Assembly: GCA_947364365.1 (NCBI GenBank)
Contig: CANASP010000009.1
Coordinates: forward strand, 1 to 64,000
Direction of reading: 5' to 3'
From: an uncultured Alistipes sp.
Lineage (GTDB): Bacteria; Bacteroidota; Bacteroidia; Bacteroidales; Rikenellaceae
DNA length: 64,000 bases
The notes beneath the pieces are model-generated. The model made no database searches and was not told the origin of the DNA. It worked only from the letters and a program-made list of their open reading frames with translations. Shown here piece by piece: positions 33,087 through 42,296 of the stretch; within the stretch, counting starts at the first letter, position 1; each line of letters begins with the position of its first letter. The translations under genes and the position numbers were made by a program.

Positions 33087-34898
33087 CTACTCGCGCGGGA
33101 AGGCGATGGTGCCGTCGAGACGGCGCGGCAGACGCGGCAGGACGACGAGTTCGTCGCCGGCGACGCGCGTGCGGGCCGCAGCCTCGGCGGGAGCGGGTTT
33201 CGCACCCGTATCGATCCACCGGAGCGCCGTGGCGATCAGCGGGTCGCGCTCGTCGCCCATCGGATAGATATCATACTTAACGTCGAACTCGTCGACATCG
33301 ACATCGGGCGCGAAGCCGTCGCTGTAGTCCTTGAACCCCTGGGCGTTGACCGAGTAGAAGGTGATGGGCGAGAAGTCGTACTCCCACTCGCCGCGCTCGA
33401 CGGTGGCGGGCTCCATGCCGACGTTCTTGCCGTTGGTCTGCCGGCCGATGAGACGCACGTCGACGCCCACGCCGCGCAGGCCGTTGATGACCAGCTCGCT
33501 GGCCGAGGCCGTGTTGGTCGTACCGAGCACGTAGACCGTCGAGAGGCCGAGCGACGACGAGAGCGCCTCCTCGATCGGAGCGTAAGCGGCATCGCCGCCG
33601 TTGGAGGCGCCGTACTTGATAATCTTCTCGCCCAACGAATAGATCGCCGCCTTCTCGCCGGCGGCCGTGCGCGCGGCGTTGTAGACGGTCGTGGCATAGG
33701 TCTCGCCCTTGTGATCCGAGCCCGCGACGAGCGTACCCAGCACGGTGCTCGATACCAGGTGGCCGCCGCCGTTGTAGCGCAGGTCGAGGATCAGGTGACG
33801 GACACCCTCGGCCCGCAGCTGCGCGAAGGCGTCGATAAGCTCCTGGTCGTAGTACATGTTGAAGGTGTTGTACCACACGTAACCCACCTTCTCGCCGTTA
33901 TCGGCCGTGAAGGTGTCGACCAGATAGACCGGATTGTCGTCGTAGGTGGCACGGGTGAGCGTCACGGGATCGCCCTCGGAGAGCGAGCCGGTTTCGGTAA
34001 CTACGCCGGGCGTGAACGTCACCGATGCGTCGGAGGTCGCCGACATGAGCAGGTACCAGTCGTTGTCGAACGTGGCTTGGGTGATGCTGCGGCCGGCGAT
34101 CCCGACGATGTAGTCGCCGCGACCGATGCCCGCCTCGTCGGCCGGCGAACCGGGGGCCACGGCCATCACCACGAAGAAGCAGTCGCCCGTGTTGGAGAAC
34201 GTGCCGCCGGCGACGTACTCGATGCCGAAGCCGTCGATCGTCTCGCGCGTGCCCCCGCGCGTGGTCTTCGAGAGCGGATAGCGCTGGATGTTGGAGTAGA
34301 ACGACGTGCGCACGGGGCGGCCCTGAGCGTCGACCGACCAGTGGCCGTCGTCGTGGTTGACATCGTCCTGTGCGGCGATGTCGGCGAGGACCTTCTGGAG
34401 GAACTTCTGGTAATCCATCGTATAGTCGGGCGTGACCTTGGCCACGGCCTCGTTCCAGAGGTAGTGGCTGCCCATATATCCGAACATCCACTTATCGAGG
34501 AACTCGTTCTCCTCGGCGGCCGTCGTCGAGCCCGACTGCTTGAGCGTGAACGACGCGGAGAGATAGCCGTCGACGTTGACGGTGATCGTCGCCGAGCGTT
34601 CGGCACCCGTCGTGTTCTCGTCGACCGAAAGGCGCAGCACGGCATCGCCCGCACCGCCCGAGAGGGTCTCGATCCGAACCCACGAGGAGAGCGTCCGGGC
34701 CGTCCAGGCACCCAGCGCCTTGAAGGCGTACGATTTGGAACCCGCCCCTCCGGAGATCAGTTCGGTTTCGCTCCATTGCTGGCTGCTCACGCCGGAGACC
34801 GGATCATCGGTTCCGCCGTTGCTGCCGCACGAGGTCGCGCCGGCGGCCGCAGCCGCGCAAAGCACGAACATCCACACGCGTAAGAAGATGTTTTTCAT
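33087..34898 (-). CDS. S41 family C-terminal-processing-type peptidase, BACON lipoprotein
   Basis: The 603-residue protein has a lipoprotein signal (Cys in GATSCGS, about residue 24). A BACON-like beta domain follows (about 35-125, WSETELIS...GYLSASFTLKQSG), then a PDZ domain (about 225-300, MAVAPGSPADEAGIGRGDYIVGI) and an S41 protease domain. The catalytic Ser467 is in TASASELVI and Lys491 in QTNGKN, the Ser/Lys dyad of tail-specific proteases. Lipidation and BACON, a Bacteroidetes carbohydrate/mucin-associated module, suggest an exported enzyme. The physiological target is unknown. Confidence 0.9.
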   Translation of the reverse strand: MKNIFLRVWMFVLCAAAAAGATSCGSNGGTDDPVSGVSSQQWSETELISGGAGSKSYAFKALGAWTARTLSSWVRIETLSGGAGDAVLRLSVDENTTGAERSATITVNVDGYLSASFTLKQSGSTTAAEENEFLDKWMFGYMGSHYLWNEAVAKVTPDYTMDYQKFLQKVLADIAAQDDVNHDDGHWSVDAQGRPVRTSFYSNIQRYPLSKTTRGGTRETIDGFGIEYVAGGTFSNTGDCFFVVMAVAPGSPADEAGIGRGDYIVGIAGRSITQATFDNDWYLLMSATSDASVTFTPGVVTETGSLSEGDPVTLTRATYDDNPVYLVDTFTADNGEKVGYVWYNTFNMYYDQELIDAFAQLRAEGVRHLILDLRYNGGGHLVSSTVLGTLVAGSDHKGETYATTVYNAARTAAGEKAAIYSLGEKIIKYGASNGGDAAYAPIEEALSSSLGLSTVYVLGTTNTASASELVINGLRGVGVDVRLIGRQTNGKNVGMEPATVERGEWEYDFSPITFYSVNAQGFKDYSDGFAPDVDVDEFDVKYDIYPMGDERDPLIATALRWIDTGAKPAPAEAAARTRVAGDELVVLPRLPRRLDGTIAFPRE

Positions 34899-34958
34899 AG
34901 ACGTCGAAAAATTAGAGTCGGGCGTAAATATACGGTTTTTTACGGGAAAATCCGGGCA

Positions 34959-35606
34959 TCAGCGCGTTTTTTTCGACGCGGCGAACCGGCGGCACCACGT
35001 CGCGATGCCGCACGCGTCGCACTTCGGCGCCCGCGCCGTGCAGACGTAGCGGCCGTGGAGGATGAGCCAATGGTGGGCGACAGGCAGCAGATGCCCGGGG
35101 ATGTGCCTCTCCAACGTCAGCTCGGTCTGCAACGGGGTCTTCGATCCGGTGGTCAGACCGATGCGCTCCGAGACGCGGAAGACGTGCGTGTCGACCGGCA
35201 TCACCTCCCGCTGCCACAGCACGGCACCCAGGACGTTGGCCGTCTTGCGCCCCACGCCCGGCAGACGCTGCATGGCGTCGAGGTCGGAGGGCACCTCGCC
35301 GCCGAACTCGTCGCACAGCATGCGCGCCATACCCGCCAGGTTGCGGGCCTTGTTGTTGGGATAGGAGATGCTTTTTATATAGGGGTAGATCCCCTCGGCA
35401 CCCGCCTCGGCCATGCGGTCGGGCGTGGGGAAGGCCTCGAAGAGCGCCGGCGTGGTCATGTTGACCCGCTTGTCGGTGCATTGCGCCGAAAGGATCACCG
35501 CCACGAGCAGCTGGTAGGGGTTTTCATAGTGCAATTCGCTCTCGGCCGCGGGCATGTGCTCGGCAAACCAGGCGAGGATGCCGTCGTAACGTTGCTTCAG
35601 AGTCAT
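34959..35606 (-). CDS. nth: Endonuclease III (base-excision DNA glycosylase/AP lyase)
   Basis: Nth removes oxidised pyrimidines and nicks the resulting abasic site. The 215-residue protein has the helix-hairpin-helix LPGVGRKTANV with catalytic Lys121. Asp139 lies in MPVDTHVFRV. The 4Fe-4S cluster cysteines are spaced C-X6-C-X2-C-X5-C (CTARAPKCDACGIATWC). Size and residues match the E. coli enzyme almost position for position. It starts 3 bp after pcrA's stop, forming a DNA-repair operon. Confidence 0.97.
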   Translation of the reverse strand: MTLKQRYDGILAWFAEHMPAAESELHYENPYQLLVAVILSAQCTDKRVNMTTPALFEAFPTPDRMAEAGAEGIYPYIKSISYPNNKARNLAGMARMLCDEFGGEVPSDLDAMQRLPGVGRKTANVLGAVLWQREVMPVDTHVFRVSERIGLTTGSKTPLQTELTLERHIPGHLLPVAHHWLILHGRYVCTARAPKCDACGIATWCRRFAASKKTR

Positions 35607-35609
35607 CGG

Positions 35610-38222
35610 TCACAGTTTTGTCAGTTTCGCGAACTTCGCCAGCAGGGTCTTCTCGCCATAGGAGCCGAAATCGACGACCAGTTTGTGGTCGGTCGCCAGG
35701 GTCTCGATGCGGCGGACGATGCCGACGCCGAACTTGGGGTGCTCGACGCGCTGCCCCACGGCGTAGTCGCCCGCGACGCCCTGCGGGGCGACGGATGCGG
35801 CGGCCGGGCCTTCGGCACGGCTGTCGGAGGGGCGCACGCCCAGACGGCGCATCCCCTCGGTCGAGGGGCGGGGCGTGCGGACGAGTGCCGGATCGGGCGC
35901 GGCGGAGCGCTGCCGGGCCGAACCGGCGGGAGCGCCCGTCCGAGGCTGCCCGCCGAAGGGCGCACCCGCCCGGGAGAAACGCTGCACGGGACCCGACTCG
36001 CCGTCGGCGGGACGGGCTCCGAAGCGTCCCCCGCCGCCCGTGCGATCGCCGCCGAAGCGGCCGGTGCCGCCCGCATAGCTGCCGCCCGGGCGCGAGGCGG
36101 AGGTGCCGGCAGCGCCCTGCCGCTGCTGCTGGAACCGGTAGTCGAAGCGCCGGCGCAGCTCCTCGATGGCCGAGCCCCCCTCGCTGCGGGGCGCCTGCCC
36201 GCGCGGGTGCTCGTCGTCGGCCCCGTCAGCCGACAGATCGAGGTATTTGGGATCGATCTCGCGCAGGAAGCAGCTCGGACGCGAGAACTCCATATTGCCC
36301 CACTTGAAACGCATCTCGGCGTAGGAGAGCGTGGCGGCGACCTTGGCGCGCGTGAGGGCCACGTAGAACAGGCGCCGCTCCTCCTCCAGCCCGTCGGCCG
36401 TCTCGGCGGCGCGCTGCGAGGGGAAGAGGTTCTCCTCCAGCCCCACGATGTAGACGTATTCATATTCGAGCCCCTTGGCCGAATGGACGGTCATCAGCGT
36501 CACGCGGTCGCGGTCGGCAGGGTCGTCCTTGTCCATGTCGGTCATGAGCATGACGCTCTGCAGCCACTCCTCGACCGTGGCCTCCTCCTCTTCGGTGCGT
36601 TCGCCGTTGCGGATCTCGGCATCGCGCTGCTCCTTGAAGAGCTGCATGGAGTTGAGCAGCTCCTCGACGTTGTCGAGCGCCGAGGTGGCCTCGGGGGTGT
36701 TCTCGGCGCGGAAGGCCGCGAGCATGCCCGAGCGCGTGGCGACCTCCAGACCGAATTCGTAGAGCCCCTTCTCGGTGCGGGCCATCGAGAGCGAGCGGAT
36801 CATCGCCACGAACTCCGTGACCTTGCGGACGATGGCCCGCTGCACGGCGTCGGCCGCCGGCTCGGCGACCAGCTGGTCGACCGCCTCCCACATCGACACC
36901 CCGCGCGCGGCGGCCAGCTGGGCGATGCGGTCGACGGTCGTGGCGCCGATGCCGCGGACCGGGTAGTTGACGATGCGCTTGAAGGCCTCGTCGTCGCGCG
37001 GGTTGATGACAAGACGCAGGTAGGCCAGGAGGTCCTTGATCTCCTTGTGGTCGTAGAACGACGAACCCTTGTAGATGCGGTAGGGAACCCCCTTGCGGCG
37101 GAGGTTGTCCTCCAGGACGAGCGACTGGTTGTTGGTGCGGTAGAGGATCACCGCCTCGGACCAGGGAGCGCCCGCCGCGCGGACCTTGTCGCGCAGGTCC
37201 GCGACGACCATCTCGGCCTCCTCGCGGTCGGTGTAGGCCTTCATCACGCGGATCTTCTCGCCCACGGCCCCCTCCGAGAAGCAGTTCTTCTCCATGCGCT
37301 TGGAGTTGCGGACGATGACCGAATTGGCCGCCTCGACGATCGTGCGCGTCGAGCGGTAGTTCTGTTCGAGCTTGAAGACCATGGCCGAGGGGAAGTCCTT
37401 GCGGAACGAGAGGATGTTCTCGATCTTGGCCCCGCGGAACGAGTAGATCGACTGCGCGTCGTCGCCCACGACGCACACCTTGGAGTGGGTCTGCGACAGG
37501 CGGCGGATGATGACGTACTGGGCGTAGTTGGTGTCCTGGTACTCGTCGACGAGGATGTATTTGAACTGCTCCTGGTAGCGGGCCAGCACCTCGGGGGCGT
37601 CGCGCAGCAGGATGTTGGTCTGGAGGAGCAGGTCGTCGAAGTCCATCGCCCCGTTGCGCTTGCAGCGCTGGCAGTAGAGGTTGTAGATGTTGCCGAACTC
37701 GGGGATCTGGGCGTGGCGGTCCTCGGTGGCGTAGACCGAGTTGGCCAGGTAGGCCCCGGGGGTCACCAGGCTGTTCTTGGCATAGGAGATGCGCGAAGCG
37801 AGCACATTGGGCTTGTATTTCTCGTCGGCGAGGTTCAGCTCGCGGACGATCGTCTTCAGTAGGTTCTTGACGTCGGAGGGCTCGTAGATGGTGAACGACT
37901 GGGGGAAACCGATCCGGTCGGCGTTCTCGCGCAGGATGCGCGAGAAGACCGAGTGGAAGGTGCCCATGCGGATGTAGCGGCTGCGGTTGTCGGGGATCAT
38001 CTGCCCGATGCGCTCGCGCATCTGTTCGGCGGCCTTGTTGGTGAAGGTGAGGGCCAGGATGTTGAACGGGGCGACGCCCTGCTCGATCATGTAGGCGATG
38101 CGCGAGGTCAGCACGCGCGTCTTGCCCGAACCGGCGCCGGCGATGATGAGCGACGGCGATTCGAAGTTGATCACCGCCTCGCGCTGGGCGGGATTGAGAC
38201 CTTGTAATATCGGGGATTCCAT
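35610..38222 (-). CDS. pcrA: UvrD/PcrA-type ATP-dependent DNA helicase
   Basis: This 870-residue superfamily 1A 3'-5' helicase acts in repair and replication-transcription conflict. The Q-motif LNPAQREAV and Walker A AGAGSGKTRVL are at the N-terminus. DEYQDTN (Walker B), GDDAQSIYSFRGA, QNYRST, TVHSAKGLEYEYV and YVALTRAK follow in order. After the helicase core comes a Pro/Gly/Arg-rich unstructured linker (about 690-800). The last part is a Tudor-like C-terminal domain (VGQRVEHPKFGVGIVRRIE) known in PcrA for binding RNA polymerase. It is upstream partner of nth. Confidence 0.95.
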   Translation of the reverse strand: MESPILQGLNPAQREAVINFESPSLIIAGAGSGKTRVLTSRIAYMIEQGVAPFNILALTFTNKAAEQMRERIGQMIPDNRSRYIRMGTFHSVFSRILRENADRIGFPQSFTIYEPSDVKNLLKTIVRELNLADEKYKPNVLASRISYAKNSLVTPGAYLANSVYATEDRHAQIPEFGNIYNLYCQRCKRNGAMDFDDLLLQTNILLRDAPEVLARYQEQFKYILVDEYQDTNYAQYVIIRRLSQTHSKVCVVGDDAQSIYSFRGAKIENILSFRKDFPSAMVFKLEQNYRSTRTIVEAANSVIVRNSKRMEKNCFSEGAVGEKIRVMKAYTDREEAEMVVADLRDKVRAAGAPWSEAVILYRTNNQSLVLEDNLRRKGVPYRIYKGSSFYDHKEIKDLLAYLRLVINPRDDEAFKRIVNYPVRGIGATTVDRIAQLAAARGVSMWEAVDQLVAEPAADAVQRAIVRKVTEFVAMIRSLSMARTEKGLYEFGLEVATRSGMLAAFRAENTPEATSALDNVEELLNSMQLFKEQRDAEIRNGERTEEEEATVEEWLQSVMLMTDMDKDDPADRDRVTLMTVHSAKGLEYEYVYIVGLEENLFPSQRAAETADGLEEERRLFYVALTRAKVAATLSYAEMRFKWGNMEFSRPSCFLREIDPKYLDLSADGADDEHPRGQAPRSEGGSAIEELRRRFDYRFQQQRQGAAGTSASRPGGSYAGGTGRFGGDRTGGGGRFGARPADGESGPVQRFSRAGAPFGGQPRTGAPAGSARQRSAAPDPALVRTPRPSTEGMRRLGVRPSDSRAEGPAAASVAPQGVAGDYAVGQRVEHPKFGVGIVRRIETLATDHKLVVDFGSYGEKTLLAKFAKLTKL

Positions 38223-38230
38223 AACGGGTG

Positions 38231-38261
38231 CAAAGATAGTGCAACCGGGAGAAGAATCGAA
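38231..38261 (-). promoter_or_regulatory. Promoter of pcrA-nth operon
   Basis: On the minus strand TTCG (38261-38258, one mismatch from TTTG), 19 bases, then perfect TATCTTTG (38238-38231), 8 bp upstream of the ATG. The leader would be very short. Confidence 0.6.
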
Positions 38262-38338
38262 GGGCGGGGAGCGAAAATCGGCATCGCCCCTTTGCGCGAT
38301 GCCGTGAAAAGCAGGCGTTCTTCCGATTTCCGCAGCGT

Positions 38339-38405
38339 GGCGGCCCGCAGCCGCCCGGCGCTGCGGCCCCCGGCTCGCCCGCGTTCATCCGCTGGCTGCG
38401 GACCG
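38339..38405. repeat. GC-rich intergenic palindromic repeat, copy between GH16 and pcrA
   Basis: The left arm has core GGCCCGCAGCCGCCCGGCG and the right arm ATCCGCTGGCTGCGGACCG (about 38387-38405). Same orientation as copies 1 and 2, with a shorter loop. The rest of 38262-38468 shows no gene. Confidence 0.75.
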
Positions 38406-38468
38406 GCAAACGGCATTACCGCACGAAAAGCGCCTTTCAGCCGCTCCGCAACCCCACAGTCCCGCCGG

Positions 38469-39302
38469 TCAGCGGCCCATGTCGTTGTCGTAGACGCTCC
38501 GCATGGCATCGGGCGAACGCCAGTAACGGAAGTATTCGATGCGGAACTCGCCTCCGCGGTCCTCGTCGGAGGGAAGCCCCCACCACGAGGGGAAGGCCTC
38601 GCTGTCGAAGTTGATCGTCTCGGGCGAATGCCAGAAATCGTTGCGGCGCCGGCGAATCTCCTGCCCGTCGACGTACCACACCAGCTCGTCGCGGGTCCAC
38701 TTGAGCCCGGCGACTATCTCGCGGTCGGCCCAGGGACGGTCGGTCGTGTGGGCCACGTGGTCGCTCAGATGCAGTTCTTCGGTCTTGAGCATGTAGTGCG
38801 AGGTGGCGAAGTAGGTCACGGGGTAGGAGGGGTCGCTGTCGTGGCGGCCGCAGATCTCGAAGATGTCGATCTCCTCCTGCTTGACCGAATCCTGGACATA
38901 GAGCCAGAAGGCGCTCGAGAGGGCCGACTTCATGGGGCGGCAGCGGATCTCGAAGAAGCCGTAGAGTACCTTCCGGCGGCTCTGCACCGCGGCCGAGGTG
39001 AAGGTGTGATAGCCCTCGGGGGCATCCGCCACCTCCCCGCGCCGGCCGTAGAGGACGAGCGCCCCGTCCTCGACCCGCACGTTTTCGGGGCGGAACAGCG
39101 ACGGCTGACGACCCAGCCAGGTGGGGTTGTGGTCGTACCATTTGGTCGTATCGAGCGTCGGCGTGTCGAACTCGTCGCTCAGAAGCGGGTCGTAGATCCA
39201 CTCTTCCGCCCCCAGAGGGGCGACGGGAGCGGGATAATGCACTTTCTCGCCGGAGGGAGCGCAGGCCGCGAGAAGCGCGAGGAGCGGAAGGATTCGTTTC
39301 AT
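38469..39302 (-). CDS. GH16 family glycoside hydrolase, lipoprotein
   Basis: The 277-residue lipoprotein (Cys14 in LLAACAPS) has a GH16 jelly-roll catalytic domain. The active-site motif E144-I-D146-I-F-E149 is of the beta-bulge ExDxxE type, as in laminarinases, agarases, porphyranases and carrageenases, and unlike lichenases. YGFFEIRCRPM and the C-terminal FRIEYFRYWR are typical GH16 strands. The exact beta-glycan is not predictable. From the ATG at 39302 the signal peptide follows at once; the longer frame upstream was rejected. Divergent from moxR. Confidence 0.88.
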   Translation of the reverse strand: MKRILPLLALLAACAPSGEKVHYPAPVAPLGAEEWIYDPLLSDEFDTPTLDTTKWYDHNPTWLGRQPSLFRPENVRVEDGALVLYGRRGEVADAPEGYHTFTSAAVQSRRKVLYGFFEIRCRPMKSALSSAFWLYVQDSVKQEEIDIFEICGRHDSDPSYPVTYFATSHYMLKTEELHLSDHVAHTTDRPWADREIVAGLKWTRDELVWYVDGQEIRRRRNDFWHSPETINFDSEAFPSWWGLPSDEDRGGEFRIEYFRYWRSPDAMRSVYDNDMGR

Positions 39303-39351
39303 GGCAGGGGCATTTTCGGTAAAGGTAGCAAAAATCCACGAAAAAAATTCG

Positions 39352-39359
39352 TACATTTG
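39352..39359 (+). promoter_or_regulatory. -7 element for the moxR-bat operon
   Basis: TACATTTG matches TAnnTTTG, 73 bp before the moxR ATG. No TTTG at the expected upstream distance, so the start point is tentative. Confidence 0.5.
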
Positions 39360-39432
39360 CAATAAGTTCGACCTGGAGAACGTTAAAAACCCAATACTTC
39401 GGCGACAAAACAAACGAACCGCATACAATACA

Positions 39433-40431
39433 ATGAGTGAAGTCATCAACATCAAGGAACTCAACGAACGCATCGAGCGCGAATCGGTATTCGTCGACAC
39501 GCTGCGCAACGAAATGAGCAAGGTCATCGTGGGCCAGGGCCACCTGGTCGACACGCTGCTGATCGGCCTGCTGTCCAACGGGCACATCCTGCTCGAAGGG
39601 GTGCCGGGTCTGGCCAAGACGCTGGCCATCACCACGCTGGCCAAGGCCGTCGACGCCGGCTTCTCGCGCATCCAGTTCACCCCCGACCTGCTGCCCGCCG
39701 ACCTGGTGGGTACGCTGATCTACTCGCAGAAGAGCGAGGAGTTCATCGTCAAGAAGGGCCCCGTCTTCGCCAACTTCGTGCTGGCCGACGAGATCAACCG
39801 CTCGCCGGCCAAGGTGCAGTCGGCGCTGCTCGAGGCGATGCAGGAGCGTCAGGTGACCATCGGCGACGAGACCTACCCGCTGCCGCAGCCCTTCCTGGTG
39901 CTCGCCACGCAGAACCCGCTGGAGCAGGAGGGCACCTACCCGCTGCCCGAGGCGCAGGTCGACCGTTTCATGCTCAAGGCCAAGATCTCCTACCCCAAGA
40001 AGCAGGAGGAGCGCGACATCGTGCGCATGAACCTCTCGGGGGCCGGGATGCCTGCGGTGAACAAGGTCGTCTCACCCGAGGACATCGTCAGGGCCCGCCG
40101 CGTAGTCGAGGACGTCTACATGGACGAGAAGATCGAGAAGTACATCATCGACATCATCTTCGCCACGCGCGAGCCGGCCGAGTACAACCTCCAGAAACTC
40201 CAGTCGCTGATCGCCTACGGCGGTTCGCCCCGCGCCTCGATCTCGCTGGCCAAGGCCGCCCGCGCCTACGCCTTCATCCGCCGCCGCGGCTACGTGATCC
40301 CCGAGGACGTGCGCGCCGTGTGCCACGACGTGCTGCGCCACCGCATCGGCCTGACGTACGAGGCCGAAGCCGAGAACATCACCACCGAAGAGATCATCAC
40401 CGACATCCTCAACAACGTAATCGTACCCTAA
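39433..40431 (+). CDS. MoxR-type AAA+ ATPase
   Basis: The 332-residue AAA+ chaperone-like ATPase has Walker A GVPGLAKT, Walker B LADEINRS, ATQNPLEQEGTYPLPEAQ (sensor 1 and following) and GGSPRASISL (sensor 2). MoxR ATPases usually act with von Willebrand (VWA) proteins encoded beside them, as here. The ATG at 39433 gives a standard N-terminus (MSEVINIKELNERIERE); upstream frame from 39301 is non-coding. It is the first gene of an eight-gene plus-strand run. Confidence 0.95.
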   Translation: MSEVINIKELNERIERESVFVDTLRNEMSKVIVGQGHLVDTLLIGLLSNGHILLEGVPGLAKTLAITTLAKAVDAGFSRIQFTPDLLPADLVGTLIYSQKSEEFIVKKGPVFANFVLADEINRSPAKVQSALLEAMQERQVTIGDETYPLPQPFLVLATQNPLEQEGTYPLPEAQVDRFMLKAKISYPKKQEERDIVRMNLSGAGMPAVNKVVSPEDIVRARRVVEDVYMDEKIEKYIIDIIFATREPAEYNLQKLQSLIAYGGSPRASISLAKAARAYAFIRRRGYVIPEDVRAVCHDVLRHRIGLTYEAEAENITTEEIITDILNNVIVP

Positions 40432-40434
40432 GCG

Positions 40435-41319
40435 ATGCAGGAGAACGAGAACGATATCCTCCGGCGCGTCCGCAAGATCGAGATCAAGACCCGCGGCCTT
40501 TCGAGCGAGATCTTCGCAGGAAAGTACCACACGGCCTTCCGCGGGCGCGGCATGTCGTTTTCCGAGGTGAGGGAGTACCGCGCGGGCGACGACGTGCGCG
40601 ACATCGACTGGAACGTCACGGCCCGCTCGCGCAAGCCCCACATCAAGATCTACGAGGAGGAACGCGAGCTGACGATGATGCTCCTGGTCGACGTCTCGGC
40701 CTCGCGCACGTTCGGCTCGACCGAGCGCACCAAGAAGAACATCATCACCGAGATCGCCGCCGTGCTGGCCTTCTCGGCCGCGCAAAACAACGACAAGGTG
40801 GGCTGCATCTTCTTCTCGGACCGCGTGGAGAAGTTCATCCCCCCGAAGAAGGGGCGCAGCCACGTGCTGACGATCATCCGCGAGCTGGTGGGGTTCCGGC
40901 CCCAGGCGACCGGGACGCGGCTGTCGGAGCCCGTGCGGTTCCTGACCAACGTCAACAAGAAGCGCTGCACAACCTTCATCCTCTCGGACTTCCTCGACGC
41001 GCCGCACGACGACGAGGCGCTGGAAGACGCGCTGAAGATCGCCCGGAGCCGCCACGACCTGGTGGGGATCCGCGTGTGGGACCCGCGCGAGGCGGAGCTG
41101 CCCGACGTGGGCATCGTCGAGATGCAGGACGCCGAGACCGGCCGCAAGGTGTGGGTCGACACCTCGTCGCGCGCCGTGCGCGACCACTATGCCGAGACGT
41201 GGCGGCGGCGCTCGGCCGAGATCGAGGCGACGCTGCGCCGCAACCGCATCGACGCGGCGACGGCGTCAACCGACGGCGACTACGTGGCCGAACTCATCAA
41301 ACTTTTCAAGCAACGATGA
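40435..41319 (+). CDS. DUF58 domain protein
   Basis: The 294-residue protein has the DUF58 signature FRGRGMSFSEVREYRAGDDVRDIDWNVTAR (in parts), followed by a VWA-like fold with the metal-site-like LLVDVSASRTFGS. DUF58 proteins nearly always accompany MoxR, and a role in complex assembly is proposed. It starts 3 bp after moxR's stop and overlaps the next gene by 4 bp (ATGA). Confidence 0.92.
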   Translation: MQENENDILRRVRKIEIKTRGLSSEIFAGKYHTAFRGRGMSFSEVREYRAGDDVRDIDWNVTARSRKPHIKIYEEERELTMMLLVDVSASRTFGSTERTKKNIITEIAAVLAFSAAQNNDKVGCIFFSDRVEKFIPPKKGRSHVLTIIRELVGFRPQATGTRLSEPVRFLTNVNKKRCTTFILSDFLDAPHDDEALEDALKIARSRHDLVGIRVWDPREAELPDVGIVEMQDAETGRKVWVDTSSRAVRDHYAETWRRRSAEIEATLRRNRIDAATASTDGDYVAELIKLFKQR

Positions 41320-42293
41320 AACGACTCATAGCAATCCTGCTGCTGGCGACCGCCGCATCGTCCGCCCGGGCGCAGCAGACGCCCCGCCTGACGGCGCGCG
41401 TCGAGCCCGACAGCATCGGCATCGGCGACCGCTTCGATCTGGTGATCGAGGTCGAGAAGGATCTGGTGCAGGTGGTCGAGTTCCCCACCTTCGAACCCGA
41501 CGCCCGCAGCGGGCTGGAGATCGTGGAGCTCCCGCCTCTGGATACGCTCCTACGCGACGGCCGGCGGCTGAAGATCGCCAAGCGCTACCGTCTGGCCGCC
41601 TTCGAGGAGGGGCGCTTCAACCTGGGCCCCGCCCGCGCGCTCTACGCCGACAAGAACATCGTCGACACGCTCGCGACGGCCGATTCGCTCTATCTGGAGG
41701 TGACGACCTTCCAGATCGACTCGACGTCGCACGCGATCTTCGACCTGAAGGGGCAGAAGACCCTGCCGTTCCGCTTCGCCGAGATCCGCGGCTACGTCCT
41801 GTGGGGGCTCCTCGCGCTGGCGCTGCTCGCCGCCGCGGCCTACGCGCTCACGCGCTGGCTCGCCCTCCGCGGCAAACGTCTGGGCGACCTCTTCCGTCCG
41901 GCGCCGCCCCTGCCGCCCCACGTGGCGGCGATCCGGGCCCTCGAAGCGCTCCACCACCAGAAACTGTGGCAGAACAACCGCCACAAGCTCTACTATTCGG
42001 GGCTGACCGACATTCTGCGCACCTACATCGCCGCGCGGTGGGAGATCGGCGCCATGGAGATGACCTCCGACGAGATCATCGCCGCGATGCGCGACGTCGA
42101 ACTGCCCGCCAAGGCGCGCATGGATCTTCAGACGATCCTCGGCGACGCCGATCTGGTGAAGTTCGCCAAGGCGACGCCCGAAGCCGAGGAGAACGAGGCC
42201 GACTACCTGAAGTGCTACTATTTCGTCGAGGAGACCAAGCTCGTCGAGGAGGAGCCCGATGCCGAGACGCTCGAAGAGAAAATGAACAGCTGA
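41316..42293 (+). CDS. BatD-like membrane protein of the MoxR/Bat operon
   Basis: The 325-residue protein has a signal peptide (to about SARAQ, residue 20). A periplasmic beta-rich domain follows (about 21-150, TARVEPDSIGIGDRFDLVIEV), then one transmembrane helix (about 159-180) and a cytoplasmic helical part (about 195-325). It occupies the slot of BatD/DUF4381-like proteins in Bacteroidetes Bat operons. Function is unknown. The call rests on topology and context more than on a sequence motif. It overlaps the DUF58 gene by 4 bp. Confidence 0.7.
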   Translation: MKRLIAILLLATAASSARAQQTPRLTARVEPDSIGIGDRFDLVIEVEKDLVQVVEFPTFEPDARSGLEIVELPPLDTLLRDGRRLKIAKRYRLAAFEEGRFNLGPARALYADKNIVDTLATADSLYLEVTTFQIDSTSHAIFDLKGQKTLPFRFAEIRGYVLWGLLALALLAAAAYALTRWLALRGKRLGDLFRPAPPLPPHVAAIRALEALHHQKLWQNNRHKLYYSGLTDILRTYIAARWEIGAMEMTSDEIIAAMRDVELPAKARMDLQTILGDADLVKFAKATPEAEENEADYLKCYYFVEETKLVEEEPDAETLEEKMNS

Positions 42294-42296
42294 CCG

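Noticed and set aside
38223..38468. A small gene between pcrA and GH16
   Set aside because: Short frames here run through the GC palindrome and show no coding-like sequence or start context.
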